A stretch of 64,000 nt of DNA from Girardinichthys multiradiatus (lineage: Eukaryota > Chordata > Actinopteri > Cyprinodontiformes > Goodeidae), in the NCBI RefSeq assembly GCF_021462225.1, contig NC_061805.1, forward strand, positions 27,545,958 through 27,609,957. The letters are read 5' to 3'. The notes beneath the pieces were generated by a model. It saw only the letters and a program-made list of their open reading frames with translations. It was not told the DNA's origin and ran no database searches. The position numbers were made by a program, and so were the translations under genes. Shown here piece after piece: positions 1 to 12,645 of the stretch (position 1 is the stretch's first letter; each line of letters begins with the position of its first letter).

Positions 1-2746
1 TCGCTTCCCAAAACAAATAAATAAATACAGAGCCGCGATTTATTTACTCTGATGTCATGCTGATATCAGTTTAATGCATGCTGAGAATTCAACGATCAGA
101 AACTATTAAACTGGGCCACTGTGGTGTTGGCGGTCTGAGCTGCTCTATCTAAAAAAAATAAAAAATAAATAAAACAATCTCTCAGAAACTATCTTGATCC
201 ACATGAATAAAATACGCATCCTTCTGCATTTTGTAATAGATCACAAAAAATACAAACCTCAAAATTTGCCACCCTAGTTGTGTCACTCAGTACATAAAAA
301 ATGAAATAAAAAAGTAATTTTTTATTTATCTATATTTTATGAAAAAAAAAACAGTTCTTGCTGTGTAAAACACTGCTCTACTGCTTCTACATGGAATGCT
401 AAAATCTTTTCAGCATTAAGAAAATAAACTGATCAAATCTGAAATTGATTTCTTAGTTTTAAATGATGATGAGGATCTATAAAAGCTTAACATTATTATG
501 TCCAACCTGTGCATCTCATTCTTAGACAGCTGTCAAACAGTCAGCTGTCAGTCCACGTCCATTTATTCCCTGAATACAATATGTCATTTCCACATCCACT
601 CATTTACCTAATTTGAATATAGACAAAGAGGACTAAATATGCACGAGGAACACACAGTATATGAACACAAATAGATTCAAGCCAACACAGACGCTCAGAA
701 CAATAAAAAACAAACAAAAGCACCTGCAACCTCTCCATCTTTGTGGGCCATACAGACGCCTAGCACCTCATTTAAATACATGTAAACATTCACACACACA
801 CTCAAGTAGCTGAGCACACAATGAGATGAATGAATTTTAATGAAACTGTGATTATGGGTTTCTCTGAAACAATGGAGACAATAGGCAACTTGAGTCAATA
901 TTTTTCACATTATCACAAAAGCAATTTACAGTGCGAATAATAAAATAAGTCTCTATAAAATCTGATTTTGTCTGTGTTTCTGTAAATCTTGGTAAATCCA
1001 ACATTAAAGACTTGGAGCATGTCACTAAAAATGCATTGTCAAAACACAGCACGTTTTCATCGAACACATGGTTTTCAACAGTTAAATAAATGACAACATA
1101 AACGTAATATTCATACAATTATTATTATTATAACGATAAGATTAACCTTATTATCTCCCTTGGTGGGAATAAAATAGTTTAGGCGGCAAGACTTTAAAGG
1201 TGCACCTCCAGTAAGGTAATATTAGGAAGGATAAATAAAAAATAGAAACAAAAATAAATAACCATGAATAAAATGGGAACAAAATTACAAACCATATTGT
1301 ACAAAATTATTTAAATATTTACAGACTGTAAAATGCTTAAAAAAATTAATTTGGAAAAAACTGGAAAAACTCGTTCGTACAGTGATCCCAGGACCAAATC
1401 TACCTTTCAACACTGCTCTCTTCCTGTTCAGTTCAGTTTTCTCACCTTTTTTTCTCCGTTTTGTTTTGGTCATTTTACCAAACTAAACCTCATTATACAA
1501 GAAGGGGATCACAGTAAAATGCTGTATTTTAATATTAATATGAAATTAGTTAATATGAAATAGATGCAGTATAAAAATGACCAGCATGGCGAGTAAATAT
1601 AATAATAGGTAAATCAAAATACTGATGAGCATGTAAATAAGCTATGTTCAAACATTTTGATGCTGTGTGATAATCAATTCAATTTTGCTACGTCATCATC
1701 ATAATTTACACATTTCTGATTCCAGTATAAATTCTATCATGTGTTGATTTCTCTCCATTAATTACTAGGAGCGGTTTTTGTATTTTTTTTGCTGTTTGTT
1801 TTAACAACCAATTACAATCACCATCAAAGTCCCATGGGGATGTCATTTGACCAGATCCCCTTTTTACACATGTTTGGTGTGTCTCCTCATGGCTTTTGTC
1901 AAACTGCAAACATGACTTGCAGCTTTCTTCCAACAATGGCTATGTTTTTGCTCTTCCATAAAGGCTGGATTTTTTTTTTATGTGTGACTAATAGTCCTGA
2001 CAACAGATTATCTCACCCGAGTAGCTGATCTCTGCAGGTCCTCCAGAGTTAGGTTGGGACACTAACCTGCTTGTCTGAGTAATGCTCTCTTTGACAGCCT
2101 TTGAGTTTAGGTGAATAGCTACTTCTTAGTAGGTTTGCAGCCCGCCATACTGCTTCAATTTCCCTAAAATAGATTAAACATTGCTTTGTGAGATGCTTAA
2201 AGGTTGGGATGAAACATGACCATGTGTTAAATGTTCTAAAATTGCTGCCCCCAGTAATTCTTACATATAATCACTATATGAAGAAAATAGGATGGTAAAA
2301 CATTTAATTTCCTTTTTTAGACTATGAAATCATATTTGAATTAAATAAATTAAACTTTTATACCTTGACCTGTGTGGTGTTTTTCTAGGTCTTCAGTAGC
2401 TACATTGTTTGTTCATTAATGATATTTAATAGAACTCTAAAACCTTCACAAAATAGGTGTATTTCTTCTATTCAGATTTTTATTTTGAGATATTTAAAAA
2501 GTATCCCTCTCTTCAGCTTCACAATAATGCTCTACTTTCTGTCGAGCTATAACATAAAATCTCAATAAAATATATATTAAATGTCGTATCTGTAACAGGA
2601 CAAAATGTTGAAAACTTTAAGGGGCACTATTACTTTGCTAAAGACTGCATATCCACAGGCAAAGACTGAGATGTAGGGCATTTCTTGGTCATTTGTTTAA
2701 ACAAATCCATTCAAAACTAAAGGTTTTAAATAATTTAAATAAATCT

Positions 2747-2793
2747 GCATCACCAGTTAAGTTGTGATAATCATGAACTTACCATTAATAAAG
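2747..2793 (+). repeat. 47-bp direct repeat, left copy
   Basis: This segment matches 3477-3523 at about 42 of 46 positions, in the same orientation, 730 bp apart. Both copies share the core CTTACCATTAATAAA. No similarity continues outside the unit. It could be a small local duplication or two relics of an unrecognised dispersed repeat. Confidence 0.6.
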
Positions 2794-3476
2794 TCTATTA
2801 GAAATACAGTAGCATGTTGGTGCAAGCAATTTAAAGTCTTAAACAAGTCAAAAAGATTAAGAACAGGCAAAGCTGTGTGTTTAATTAAGCATACTTAGAA
2901 CAAATGGTATTATTTCTGATTATGACCATGTAAAGTATTTAAAGAAAAAAAAGGGAAAAGTAGAAGATGGAACATAGAAGAAAAACACATTGAAATTAGA
3001 ATATAAGTCAGATGTCTAAACACACAAAAAGAGACAAGACTATAACAATAGCAAAGACCATACTCTTAAGGGAGAAGAGCCACATTACTGTGCACACATC
3101 AGCAAAACTCTCTTTCATTCATGCATAAACAAACAGTTCTCCTTCATTGCCATTTTAAGCCAAGCATCGAGTAAGCAATGCTACACATTCTGCATTAATT
3201 TTGCTTATCGGTCTTAAAAACATACCTAGAACCATGTTACCAGATGTGACTTGCATGTACTCCCAGACAGTCAGTACAACACTTTAAATTATGTGTTATC
3301 CATATAGTAATTTAGGACCCGTATAGTGATCTCAAATAGTTTACAGTCCTCCTTTGTTTGTGAAAGTTTCAGAAAGAGCAGAATGTCTTTAAAAAAATAC
3401 ACCATTTAACCTGTTCTTATTTGTAAATAAAAGTACTCAAAGGCAGTGACATGTTTAATCTATTTTTGTATTATGT

Positions 3477-3523
3477 GCATAACCAGTTAATTTGTGATAA
3501 CCATGAGCTTACCATTAATAAAA
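3477..3523 (+). repeat. 47-bp direct repeat, right copy
   Basis: Second copy of the unit at 2747-2793, with about four substitutions. It shares the core CTTACCATTAATAAA. Confidence 0.6.
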
Positions 3524-5670
3524 TGTATATTGCGTCATGCTTCTAATCTGAACCATTAAATATACTAAAAGTAATATGCTTCTAACTAGAGCAGATGCCC
3601 AGGACAAAGATGACTTTCATACACATCATCGGTAGCGAAAGCCAGAACATCCAATGTCCAAGGAAGGTGGGCATTTTGGAGGCAAAAGTGAAGAACAGTT
3701 CACTCAGCTCTGACAGTGGGGCTTCATACTCTATCTGGTACTGTTATAATTTTAATAATATATGCAAACATCTTGCTTGTGCTTGACATGTTAAAAACTT
3801 TGATTTTTTTTTCATTTCATTGTAAATATGTACAGAAAAACAGATAATTTTAGAAGTAATACATTCTGAACTGTGAAATGCACTGGGGATGCATTTTTTT
3901 AATTAGGCTAAGCGATCTTAGCGCAATCCATTAAAGCATAGCTAGATATGTAAGCTCAGAAATGCATTTATGAGCCAATCTTAAAAGCAATTTATCTCCT
4001 TATTGCTGCCCAAGTTCCACTTAACAAGTTCTTCAGAATTAGATATTTTTGGCTGTGTTTTATTTACTGACAACCTTGTTATGTGCCGTTACATTATTAT
4101 AATTCAGTCCTCTGGGCTTATTTCATCATGAAAACCTCTTTACAGCTCAAACAGTTCAATTTAATTTCTAATAAATGGATTTCAAATACTGTACGGACAT
4201 AAGCCGTTAACATCCCCAAATCTGAAAGGTTAATATTCCAGAAAATGCGTTTTTCTTCCTTTAGAGTAGCATAAATTATGTTCATTGACATCAATTATAG
4301 CAATTACATCCACTGTGTAATAAATGTCTGAAAAATGGTAGATTTTAAACACCCCATCACATTTGTCTGTGACTAATGCTGTTCACTAGAAGGCATGGTT
4401 GATAAAGAAAATACTGACTGTTATGTTTCTTTCCAAATTCATACAGACAATCAATCTGAGCTAACAAAATTGAAAAATAAAAACAAGAGTTTTTAACAAA
4501 TGCATTTGTTAAAAAAGAAAAGAAAGAGAAGAGAAGAAAGATATGTCTGGCAGGACAATTTTCTCCCTCTCTGAAACTGTGGCCTTTAATAAACTTCAAT
4601 ACCCATAATTCCCTCTGGCCTTGTAATGGCTCATTGCCTACTTAATTTGCAGAAAGAAACAAAACAACAGAAAGACCCAGAGCAGAAATACTATTAAATT
4701 GGTCAAAAAAAGAGTTTATCAGAGACAAAAAATTATGACGGGTAGATCAAGAGAAATTAAAGACGATCATCAAACCATGAAGCAGTAAGGGCATTGTGTG
4801 AGCTCATGAAGTCAATCAAGCGTGGGCTGCCTCAAATAGGCTAGACTTTAGCCGGCTGGTATGCACAGGGTTATTGTCTGCCAATTAATGCTGGATTGGG
4901 TTTTGGTTGGATTTCTTGCTCGGTCTTGCACTTTCTAACAGACCTATACCTCAAGCACTCCTTTCTTTCATTGTTCCCTCTCCTTGAAAAGAAGACAGCG
5001 GTGATAAGAGTGCAAAACTATGCCAGAGTTTGCATAGTTTATGCCTGAGTAGAAGACCTTGGCAAACATGAAGGTTTGGTTCAACAGTTGCTCCTAATTT
5101 TTTTGATGGTCAAGGGAGGTTATTGCTGAGTGTTTAAGTGAGGCTAATATTTTTTAAAAGGTGCAAAATAGTTTTGCACATAGTTTTTTATGCATAAAAA
5201 AACAATTTAACGTTTCTTTATGTATGTATTTTTATTAAATAAAATATCAAAATATAAATATCAACCATGTAGTTATTTTGTACAAGCATTGTGTGCATTT
5301 TGCATTTTAGTGCCATTTGTAATATAGCAACAAAAGAAAAAAAAAATGTGACAAATGAACATTCTTAAGTTGCTTTGGCAGAAACAAAAATCCCCTACTA
5401 CACCGTTAAATATAACAATTACAGAAACACACTAGTGGTACACAACACTTAACTGTAAACATTAAATCAAGTGTGGAAACATTCACGAATGCCTGAGTCG
5501 GCATCATACACAGGGACAAATACGTCTGCCGCCATGAGACATGATGAAAACAAACAAAAGTGAGCAATGAGCATGCGCTCTGTATGCACATACCATCTCC
5601 CCTTTCTGTTTTAATTTAGTCGCCTAAGTTATAGATGTAATTTAAAATTAAATCTAATTGAAAAGGTAGC

Positions 5671-6034
5671 GTGGCTGCATGGTGGCGCAGTTTGTAGCAC
5701 TGTTACCTTGCAGCAAGAAGGTCCTGGGTCCGATTCCCAGCCGGGGTTCTTTCTGCATGGAGTTTGCATGTTCTCCCCGTGCATGCGTGGGTTCTCACCG
5801 GGTACTTTGGCTTCCTCCCACAGTCCAAAGACAATGCCTGTTAGGTTAATTGGTCACTCTAAATTGCCCTTAGGTGTATGAATGAGTGTGAGCATGGTTG
5901 TTTGTGTGTTGCCCTGCAATTAACTGGCGACTTCTCCAGGGTGTACCCCGCCTCTCGCCCATAGACTGCTAGAGATAGTCACCAACTTCCCCATGGCCCA
6001 CTATGGAAGAAGCAGTAGAAAATGACTGACTGAC
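5671..6034 (+). mobile_element. tRNA-derived SINE, full length, with GACT tail and 12-bp target duplication
   Basis: The 5' head has a tRNA-like pol III promoter: an A-box-like TGGCGCAGTTTG near 5685 and a B-box-like GGTCCGATTCC near 5729. The body contains the stretch beginning TGCATGGAGTTTGCATG that recurs in the other copies. The 3' end is a short GACT repeat. Perfect 12-bp duplications TGAAAAGGTAGC lie at 5659-5670 and 6035-6046, showing retrotransposed insertion. Related copies are at 9059, 12293, 28390, 32560 and 44925. It is not a functional tRNA gene because the head does not fold as a complete tRNA and is fused to about 290 bp of body. Confidence 0.85.
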
Positions 6035-6259
6035 TGAAAAGGTAGCATGTGCAGCACACTGGGGAGCATTATAAGCAAACAAGGAACTGCTCTCACTGAC
6101 GTAGACTCGAGTCCTTTCGTTCAAGGTAAACAGTTCGTGAACATTGCATCACTACTCCCATTTACCTGAATGGTTTCAGCAGAAAGTGTTTCCCCTTAAA
6201 ATACGGCAGGGCCTAAACATGTATCTGTAAGCAGCTCAGGTGGTCAGTGGCATGTCCAA

Positions 6260-6288
6260 CTTACTCGTACTGCACCAGTACGAGTAAG
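6260..6288. repeat. Perfect 13-bp inverted repeat with 3-nt loop
   Basis: The arms CTTACTCGTACTG (6260-6272) and its exact reverse complement (6276-6288) are separated by CAC. No T-run follows and no open frame precedes it, so it is not a terminator. It resembles a quasi-palindrome created by a replication template switch. Confidence 0.8.
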
Positions 6289-6993
6289 TAATGATGCCAA
6301 ATTAAAACTTTTATAAATTATAAGCTGGATTCCCAAAAATTTGAGTAAATCTATATAACAAGTAAATGCCTTTTTTACATTCTAATCTAAACTAAACCTC
6401 AGTAAAACATTTATTTAAAAATGTCTACATTAGTAAAATGTTAGAAGCTGAATCATTGAATAGGACAAAAATTTAGTTATCAAACTTTAAATCCCTTCCT
6501 GTTTACAAATATGTTTAGGCTCTGCCATAGAGGTAGACGCTACAGGAGAAAAGTAAACGTCAAGAGCTCCTATTAGCTATTGCTTCAAAAGTAGGGCAAA
6601 AACCTAATGTCCAAATGTGCAAATTTGTGACAGTCATTTAGGCACGTCTTTTCTGTAATAGATGAATTAGGTCAGAGGTTTTCAGTAATACTTGTGATTA
6701 ATAACTCTTAAAGTTACGCCATGTACATGTCTCCTTCTCATATTGAAAATGGACAAAGTTGGGCTCTTTGCCATCAAAATGTTTTTTTTTTGTTTTCAAA
6801 ATACTAAATTTGTATGAGAAACATTATAATAGATGGTAAAAACAGTCTATAATTATAAGCTCATCTTTTATAATTTGAGACCCCAGGTCATTTTATCTTT
6901 GAGAAATAACAGGAAAATGTGAATATAAATAGTCCTGGAGAGACTGATTCTATTATTTCTGTGCTCCACTTTCTGTAATTCACCCCGAACTAT

Positions 6994-7392
6994 TTAAATT
7001 GAGCTGTAAAGTAATACAAGTAGGCACAGCTGTGTCTCCTTCATATGGCAGTAATCGGTTGTTACACCTGTTTTGTCAAATAAATCAGTGACTTGCTTAT
7101 TGAGGGCACTGGAAGGATGTATTAATAGTCTGTAAGTAGGCTTAAAAGCGGAGGGAGCCAGTATGGTTTTATATCCCACAGGAGAATGGACAGAAGTGCA
7201 GGGGAGGATGCCAAGTCTTTGCTGCAGCTGGAAGCTGCAGACAAGAATTGTGGGCATTGGATGTTGAGTGTCTGCCAGCTGACAATTGTCTAGACCAAGA
7301 CAGATGGGACAGAGTCCTACATGTACAATTGAGAGGCTTTTTGAGATTGTGAGCTGAACAGAAGAATCCAGATGACAGAAGGAAGGTGCCAA
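6994..7392 (-). other. Unclassified 132-codon open frame
   Basis: A minus-strand frame of 132 codons starting at 7392. The predicted peptide has no recognised domain, signal peptide or membrane segment. The surrounding 6950-7450 block is somewhat less AT-rich than its neighbours, which alone lengthens chance frames. It could be a relic of a transposable element or a chance frame. No splice or promoter context supports a host gene. Confidence 0.15.
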
Positions 7393-9058
7393 GTTTTTTT
7401 ATGCCAACCGCTGGATTAAGAAGCCTGTTGCAACAACTGTGATTCAGTTCAAAAACTTCTTGATGGGCTAATCACAAAAATGAACAAAGTTATATAATGT
7501 ATTTTAGAAAGATGTAATGCAATATTACACCAAAATATGTCACAGTACACATTGGGAAAGAGGTGTGCAGATGTTACAGAATGTATTGCTGTTGATAGTG
7601 ATTTCTAAAGCTACCGCTACACTGTTTTTTATCTTGACAAATATGTTAAAAATCTGTGTAGAAAAAACTGTGGCATTCACAATGGGTATAAGGACATTAA
7701 CACAGTTTTCATTCATTATCCATTCTATATTGTTCAGGTGATGAAGGAATGACCACAACATTAATCCTAGTTCAGAACCATTACTTGCACAGGCATAGCA
7801 TCTTGCAATATCAACAGTGCCAATTTCTTATTTGCTTTGAATAATGATGTGGCCACCTTGTGTTGAAAATGTAGTGCTCTACACACAGTCTATGAGGATC
7901 CCTAAGTGGTTAAATAATAATTTTCTTAATTATGCAAAAGATAGAATCAGTTCCCCTGCTATGTAAGCCACAACAAGTGTTCTATGGGCAGTTGTAAAAT
8001 TTCCTTGGTACTAAATATTCCACAGTTAGCTGTTAACTGTACTATAATAAAGAGCACATTAAAATACTAAAAACAGTACATGACATATTGGAAATGATAA
8101 CTCAGCCACAAAGTTCAAGGCCATGTGAACTCACAGACCAGGATCAGAGCATGTTAAAGCGCATAGCGTGCAGGGGTCACGATCTTTCAGTAGAGCAAAG
8201 AGATACAGACCTCTAAACTTCATGGCTTAAGCTTCATGGCTTTTAGATTATTTCAAAAACAGTAGAGCTTCACACATGGCCAAACAGCTGTATATATCCA
8301 ATTGCAATGTGGCATGTTGGATGCTTTGGTGTAAATCAGGCTACCACTGTTATCTACAGCAGTAGAGACATGTCCTTTGGTATGATGGATAATGTCTCTT
8401 TTTCTGGCAATCCAATTGACCCTGTTTGACACTTAGAAGGAAAATGGCACTTACCTGACTGCAATGTGTCAAATTTAGAGATACACTGGGGATTAGGTTT
8501 TGAGGCTCTCACCCCCCTTTAGGTTAGATAGGTTAGATAAGAGTATAGACTGTGAGCAAGGCCGTTTCATCTAACATCAGTGTCTGACCTCACAAATATG
8601 CTTCTGGTCAAAACATCCCACAAACACACTCCCACACTTTGTGGAAAGCTTTCCCAGAAGAATATAGCAGCAAAAGGTGGGTCGTCATCATAATAAACCT
8701 TATGGAATATGAAAGGGATGGTACTCAAGTTTATATGTGTGTGAAGCACGAAGAAGAAAGACTTTTGGCAATTTGGTATATATGATGTTTAAAGGTTGGT
8801 ATTCTTCTGCTGTTGCAATCTAAAGTCCGTGGCAGCCTGATGTTGCTGGAGATCATGCTACATATGCTATAGCATCAGGTGGAAATATTTTAGCTTACAA
8901 CCCACAAAACATGAGCAAGTATCACTTGTTAAAGAATCCATACATTACTCATGAATCATTTCAATAAGAGCAACCTCAAATACCTTTTTACTTTAACTAT
9001 TTATTTCTACTGGTTATACTCTTTTAAAATTACTCCCAAACCCTTCCTTAGAAAAAGT

Positions 9059-9255
9059 CAGTCAGTCAGTCATTTTCTACCGCTTATTCCATAGTGGGTT
9101 GCAGGGAAGCTGGTGCCTATCTCCAGCAGTCTATGGGCGGGAGGCAGTGTACACCCTGGACAGGTCGCCAGTCCATCGCAGGGCAACCCACAAACAACCA
9201 TGCACACACTCATTCATACACCTAAGGGCAATTTAGAGTTACCAATTAACCTAAC
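9059..9255 (-). mobile_element. 5'-truncated SINE copy, 9-bp target duplication
   Basis: This is the 3' half of the SINE family seen at 5671-6034, inverted, with its GTCA (reverse GACT) tail at 9059-9071. Perfect duplications AGAAAAAGT lie at 9050-9058 and 9256-9264. The 5' truncation at the position opposite the tail is typical of LINE-driven retrotransposition. Confidence 0.85.
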
Positions 9256-9264
9256 AGAAAAAGT

Positions 9265-9726
9265 GTTTAAGTTTTTACTGTATGTTCTTGCTTGTGTATG
9301 AACTTGCTAGTTTTGCATAATAAACTGTTATTTATTTGTAAATGTTTTATAAATTTTAATACATTTAATATTTTATTTTAATATTTATTTATTATCATAT
9401 TTCACTGCCTTATTACTCCAAGTGATAATAGGAAGAATTTGAATAATTAAACCCTATTAAACCCTAGTCAGGAAATGTAGTGATGCTTATTTATTTAGCC
9501 ATGAATCATTGTACAGTAATTTAGCAAAGTTTTAGGGTTTTCAGACAGATTCAATAGCCAAACCTCTGACCACCTGTCCACACATTTGCATTAATGACCC
9601 TTGCCAGTTAACTATACTTTCAAACATACCACCATAGTCCCACTCAGTGAGGAGTTAATAGCCAAGTGTTTGCAAAGTGTGTGTGTGTGTTTGTGTTTTA
9701 CAGTATGAAACTGTCCAATAGCCCAT
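9265..9726. other. AT-rich non-coding gap
   Basis: Nothing recognised apart from a short GT run near 9678-9692. Confidence 0.5.
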
Positions 9727-10568
9727 AAATGGTGATAAAAGCCCGGTTACCCGGCTTGTGCATGTTTCCCTCTCATGAACCGACGGGCTGGGGCTGCTGG
9801 CACGGCCAGATGGTTGGGTGGGCTTGGCGGTGTGCTGTTCTGCTGGCCGCCGTGTCCGTGGAGGCAGTGGGGCAACGGGGTAAAGGGTGGCGTGGAGGGG
9901 CTGCAGTGTGTGGGGTTGGGGGGTTGTGTCATCTTCTTGAATGTGGGGTCACCAGCACTTGGATCGGCTGAGCGGTGATGGTAGAGCAGAGCTGGATAAT
10001 GTTTCCTCCCTTCGCTATTGTCGCAATGGCGGTGATGTAGTTTGTGTGGTTGCGTTGTGAGTTTGTCCCATCTTGGTCTGATGTCAGGCGGTCCATTGTG
10101 GGTGCGGTGCTCAGTGATGTCTGCCCTGTTGCACCTGTGGGCGGGAGCTGGGTAGCATTGCGCATGGCCCTTGCCTTGCCGTAGCATTGGGCTGTGTGGT
10201 GCGGGGCAGGATGCGGCGGGGGTGCTTGGAGCGGGGCTGTGTGTGAAGTTTGCGCTGTATGGGTGTGGCTTCGTCGGCTTTTCAGGGATGGAGCTCACGT
10301 GTGGGGTGTGCCCCTGTGCTATGGGGAGGGGATTCATGGACTTTGGGTTTGGGGCATATGTGCTGGTTGGGGGTAACCCTGTGGGGAAATTCATGTTGGG
10401 ATTCATTGGGGTTGGGGGGCTCATGGGGTTGGGACCAGAATTCATTGGGGGGTTGGGACTGTTTCATCCTCTGGTTGGCGGGCTAGTTTGGACCATCTAA
10501 ACCCCTCTTTTGTACATGGCCCCCTCTCCGAATGAGGATGGGGGTCGTTGGGGGCTGGAGTCAGGGCG
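9727..10568 (+). repeat. G-rich, C-poor unclassified repeat-like block
   Basis: About 840 bp whose plus strand is dominated by G and T, with abrupt edges against AT-rich DNA on both sides. It contains many G-runs, short repeated phrases such as ATTCATTGGGG and GGGGTTGGG, and at least one canonical G-quadruplex motif (10408-10433). Open frames on both strands, including a 232-codon minus-strand frame rich in Pro, His and Thr (9747-10445), are explained by the scarcity of A/T-rich stop codons and show no domain. The strand-biased composition and sharp borders suggest an inserted element of unrecognised class. No terminal repeats or target duplication could be assigned with confidence. Confidence 0.5.
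10408..10433 (+). other. Predicted G-quadruplex motif
   Basis: Four G-runs of 4, 6, 4 and 3 with loops TT, CTCAT and TT satisfy the usual G3+N1-7 rule. It sits in the G-rich block and is followed by another GGGGGGTTGGG at about 10446. Confidence 0.7.
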
Positions 10569-12283
10569 TTAAAAAAATGTATAATAAATAAAAGAAAATA
10601 GAGACAAGGAAGAAGGTGCTATTATCCATGGATGGATCCATATTCATGGATGGATTAATACACACTTGCTAGAATAAAGAGCTGTTCCTAAAAATGTTTC
10701 CAACCTATGTTGAAATTAACGAGCAAGTTCTGTTGTGCTGGTAGAAAGTATGAAAAAAAAGCTAATAATGGTATGATGTTTTGTAGCACTGATTTAACTG
10801 CTTTGACAATACCACTTTGTCAGTGTAAATTTATATATGTACTTTTGATACTTGTGACAACAGGAAAAAGTTGCATCGACCATCAGTCAAATACACAAAA
10901 AATCAGATTGGTAGAGGTTTTATTAAAATTGGACATTTTGTTTAGTAAAGTATATAACAAGACAAGGCAGAGACGGACAGTTGGATGGAGGAAAGGAAGG
11001 AAGGAAGGAAGGACTGTTGGTTCACCTTTCTAGAAATTATCCATTGTATTTTCCTAGTCTATTGCCCGTTATTATGCAATCATGAACTCAACATAAGAGA
11101 AATCCAGCTAAAAATTTGATATCTTCATTCAATGTCAATTTCCCTCAGGAACCCTTGAAAAAACTAAAATTTTTACTACACTGTTGTCATTATTTGTTTT
11201 TCTCATTGACTTTGCAACCAGTAAGTCACAAACCTGTCAAAACATTTCAGAATATTAGCTAAATTAAAATAAAGTTTTTGCTCAAATAATTTTTGCAAAA
11301 TCACCCTGGATTATTGGTAAAACATATATTGTGGTTTGATGGCAAAACGGGCAACTCTTAATCTTCTCTTTTTAATGAAGCATGATCTTGTTTTCATTTG
11401 GTGCTGCTCCTTTTATTTCTCACACCTCTCCTCCGCAGTTTCTCTTTGTGACAAATGGAACTATGTGTTGACTTGTGAAATCCAGTTCTGCCACAATGTG
11501 AAATCCAATTCTTCACTGCAACAAATCTGCCAAAACCACAAAATACACAACTGTATTGATTTGTATGTAGTCAGTTCTTTTTCACACTTACATTATGTCT
11601 ACTGCTGGATTTCATTTAAAATAATTCATCATCGTGACTTTCTGACACACTTTATGTTATTGAGTTTTCAAAACACAGAGTACTTTTATTAAGCCAATAT
11701 AATCTACATGTCAAACTGCCTTAGGGAAATTCACTAAATTCTACAACTGCAAACACGTTTGAAGCTAAATCTGATAATGGTATATGATTGAAAAACTGTA
11801 ACTACACATGATTCAAATGAGTAAATATACAAAAAATAACAAATTTCCATTAAATAAATTTACATATGAACATCACCAAACCTTTGCATAGCTTATTTTC
11901 ATAATTTGTCTCGTGCATGTAAACCTTTAGTACTCATAGGACTTCACGAATGCCTCATCTATCCAAATTACCATCTTTTCATTTTCCACTTACTCATCAA
12001 ATCCCTCACTTGTTTTTTCTGCTTTATTCTGTTCAGGGTCGTGACTGATGGTGGAGGGAGCTTTAGCAAATCCCAGCTGTCACTGGAAAACAGGCATTGC
12101 ATGCTGTGGACAGGCTGCTAATCTATAAAAGAGGTGGGGCGCGGTGGGGGGGTGGGGGTGTGGGTGATTATATCTAAAATTTTAGCTCTCACCATTTGCT
12201 ACCAGTAAAATCCAAAAATGAACAAAAAAAATCTTCCCAGACAAAAAAATTCATTTCCAAGCTTCAGAATACAGCAAAACCCT
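10569..12283. other. AT-rich non-coding stretch with short GGAA repeat
   Basis: No gene or large repeat recognised. A GGAA/GAAG tandem run sits at about 10990-11013 and a GGGGTGG-rich tract at about 12132-12165. Confidence 0.55.
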
Positions 12284-12292
12284 AATTTGAAT

Positions 12293-12645
12293 TTCGGTCA
12301 ATAATTTTCTACTGCTTCTTCCATAGTGGGCCATGGGGAAGTTGGTGCCTATCTCCAGCAGTCTATAGGCGAGAGGCGGGGTACACCCAGTTCATCACAG
12401 GGCAACACACAAACAACCATGCTCACACTCATTCATACACCTAAGGGCAATGTATATAGAGACCAATTGACCTAACAGTCATGTTTTTGCACTGTAGGAG
12501 GAAGCCGGAGTACCTAGAGAAAACCCACGCATGCACGGGGAAAACATGCAAACTCCATGCAGAAATACCCCCGGCCAGGAGTTGAACCCAGGACCTGCTT
12601 GCTGCAAGGCAACAGTGCTATCAACTGCGCCTCCATGCAGCCCCC
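12293..12645 (-). mobile_element. tRNA-derived SINE, near full length, 9-bp target duplication
   Basis: Reverse-oriented copy of the family at 5671-6034, about 350 bp, including the tRNA-like head (B-box-like GAGTTGAACCC in plus reading near 12578). Perfect duplications AATTTGAAT lie at 12284-12292 and 12646-12654. The GACT tail has almost decayed, so this copy is older than those at 5.7 and 44.9 kb. Confidence 0.85.

Larger units (their letters stand above)
1..5658. other. AT-rich non-coding stretch, no gene seen
   Basis: Open frames here are all under about 90 codons, lack recognisable domains and overlap on opposite strands, as expected by chance in AT-rich DNA. No SINE, LINE or Tc1 sequence was recognised. 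A 47-bp imperfect direct repeat (2747-2793 and 3477-3523) and a lower-AT, repeat-free block at about 4690-4930 are the only structures that stood out. Confidence 0.6.
6047..9049. other. Non-coding stretch, no supported gene
   Basis: AT-rich DNA without recognised repeats apart from a short perfect hairpin at 6260-6288. The only open frame above 100 codons is 6994-7392 on the minus strand, listed separately. Confidence 0.55.

Noticed and set aside
5671..5745. tRNA gene at the SINE head
   Set aside because: A/B-box-like motifs are present, but there is no complete cloverleaf and the sequence is the head of a repeated SINE with target duplications.
9747..10445. 232-codon minus-strand open frame rich in Pro, His and Thr
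   Set aside because: It is explained by the C-rich minus strand of the G-rich block, where stop codons are rare. Other frames on both strands are also open, and there is no domain.
11336..11692. 118-codon plus-strand frame
   Set aside because: Cys/His/Phe/Ser-rich translation of AT-rich DNA without domain, context or composition change; treated as chance.
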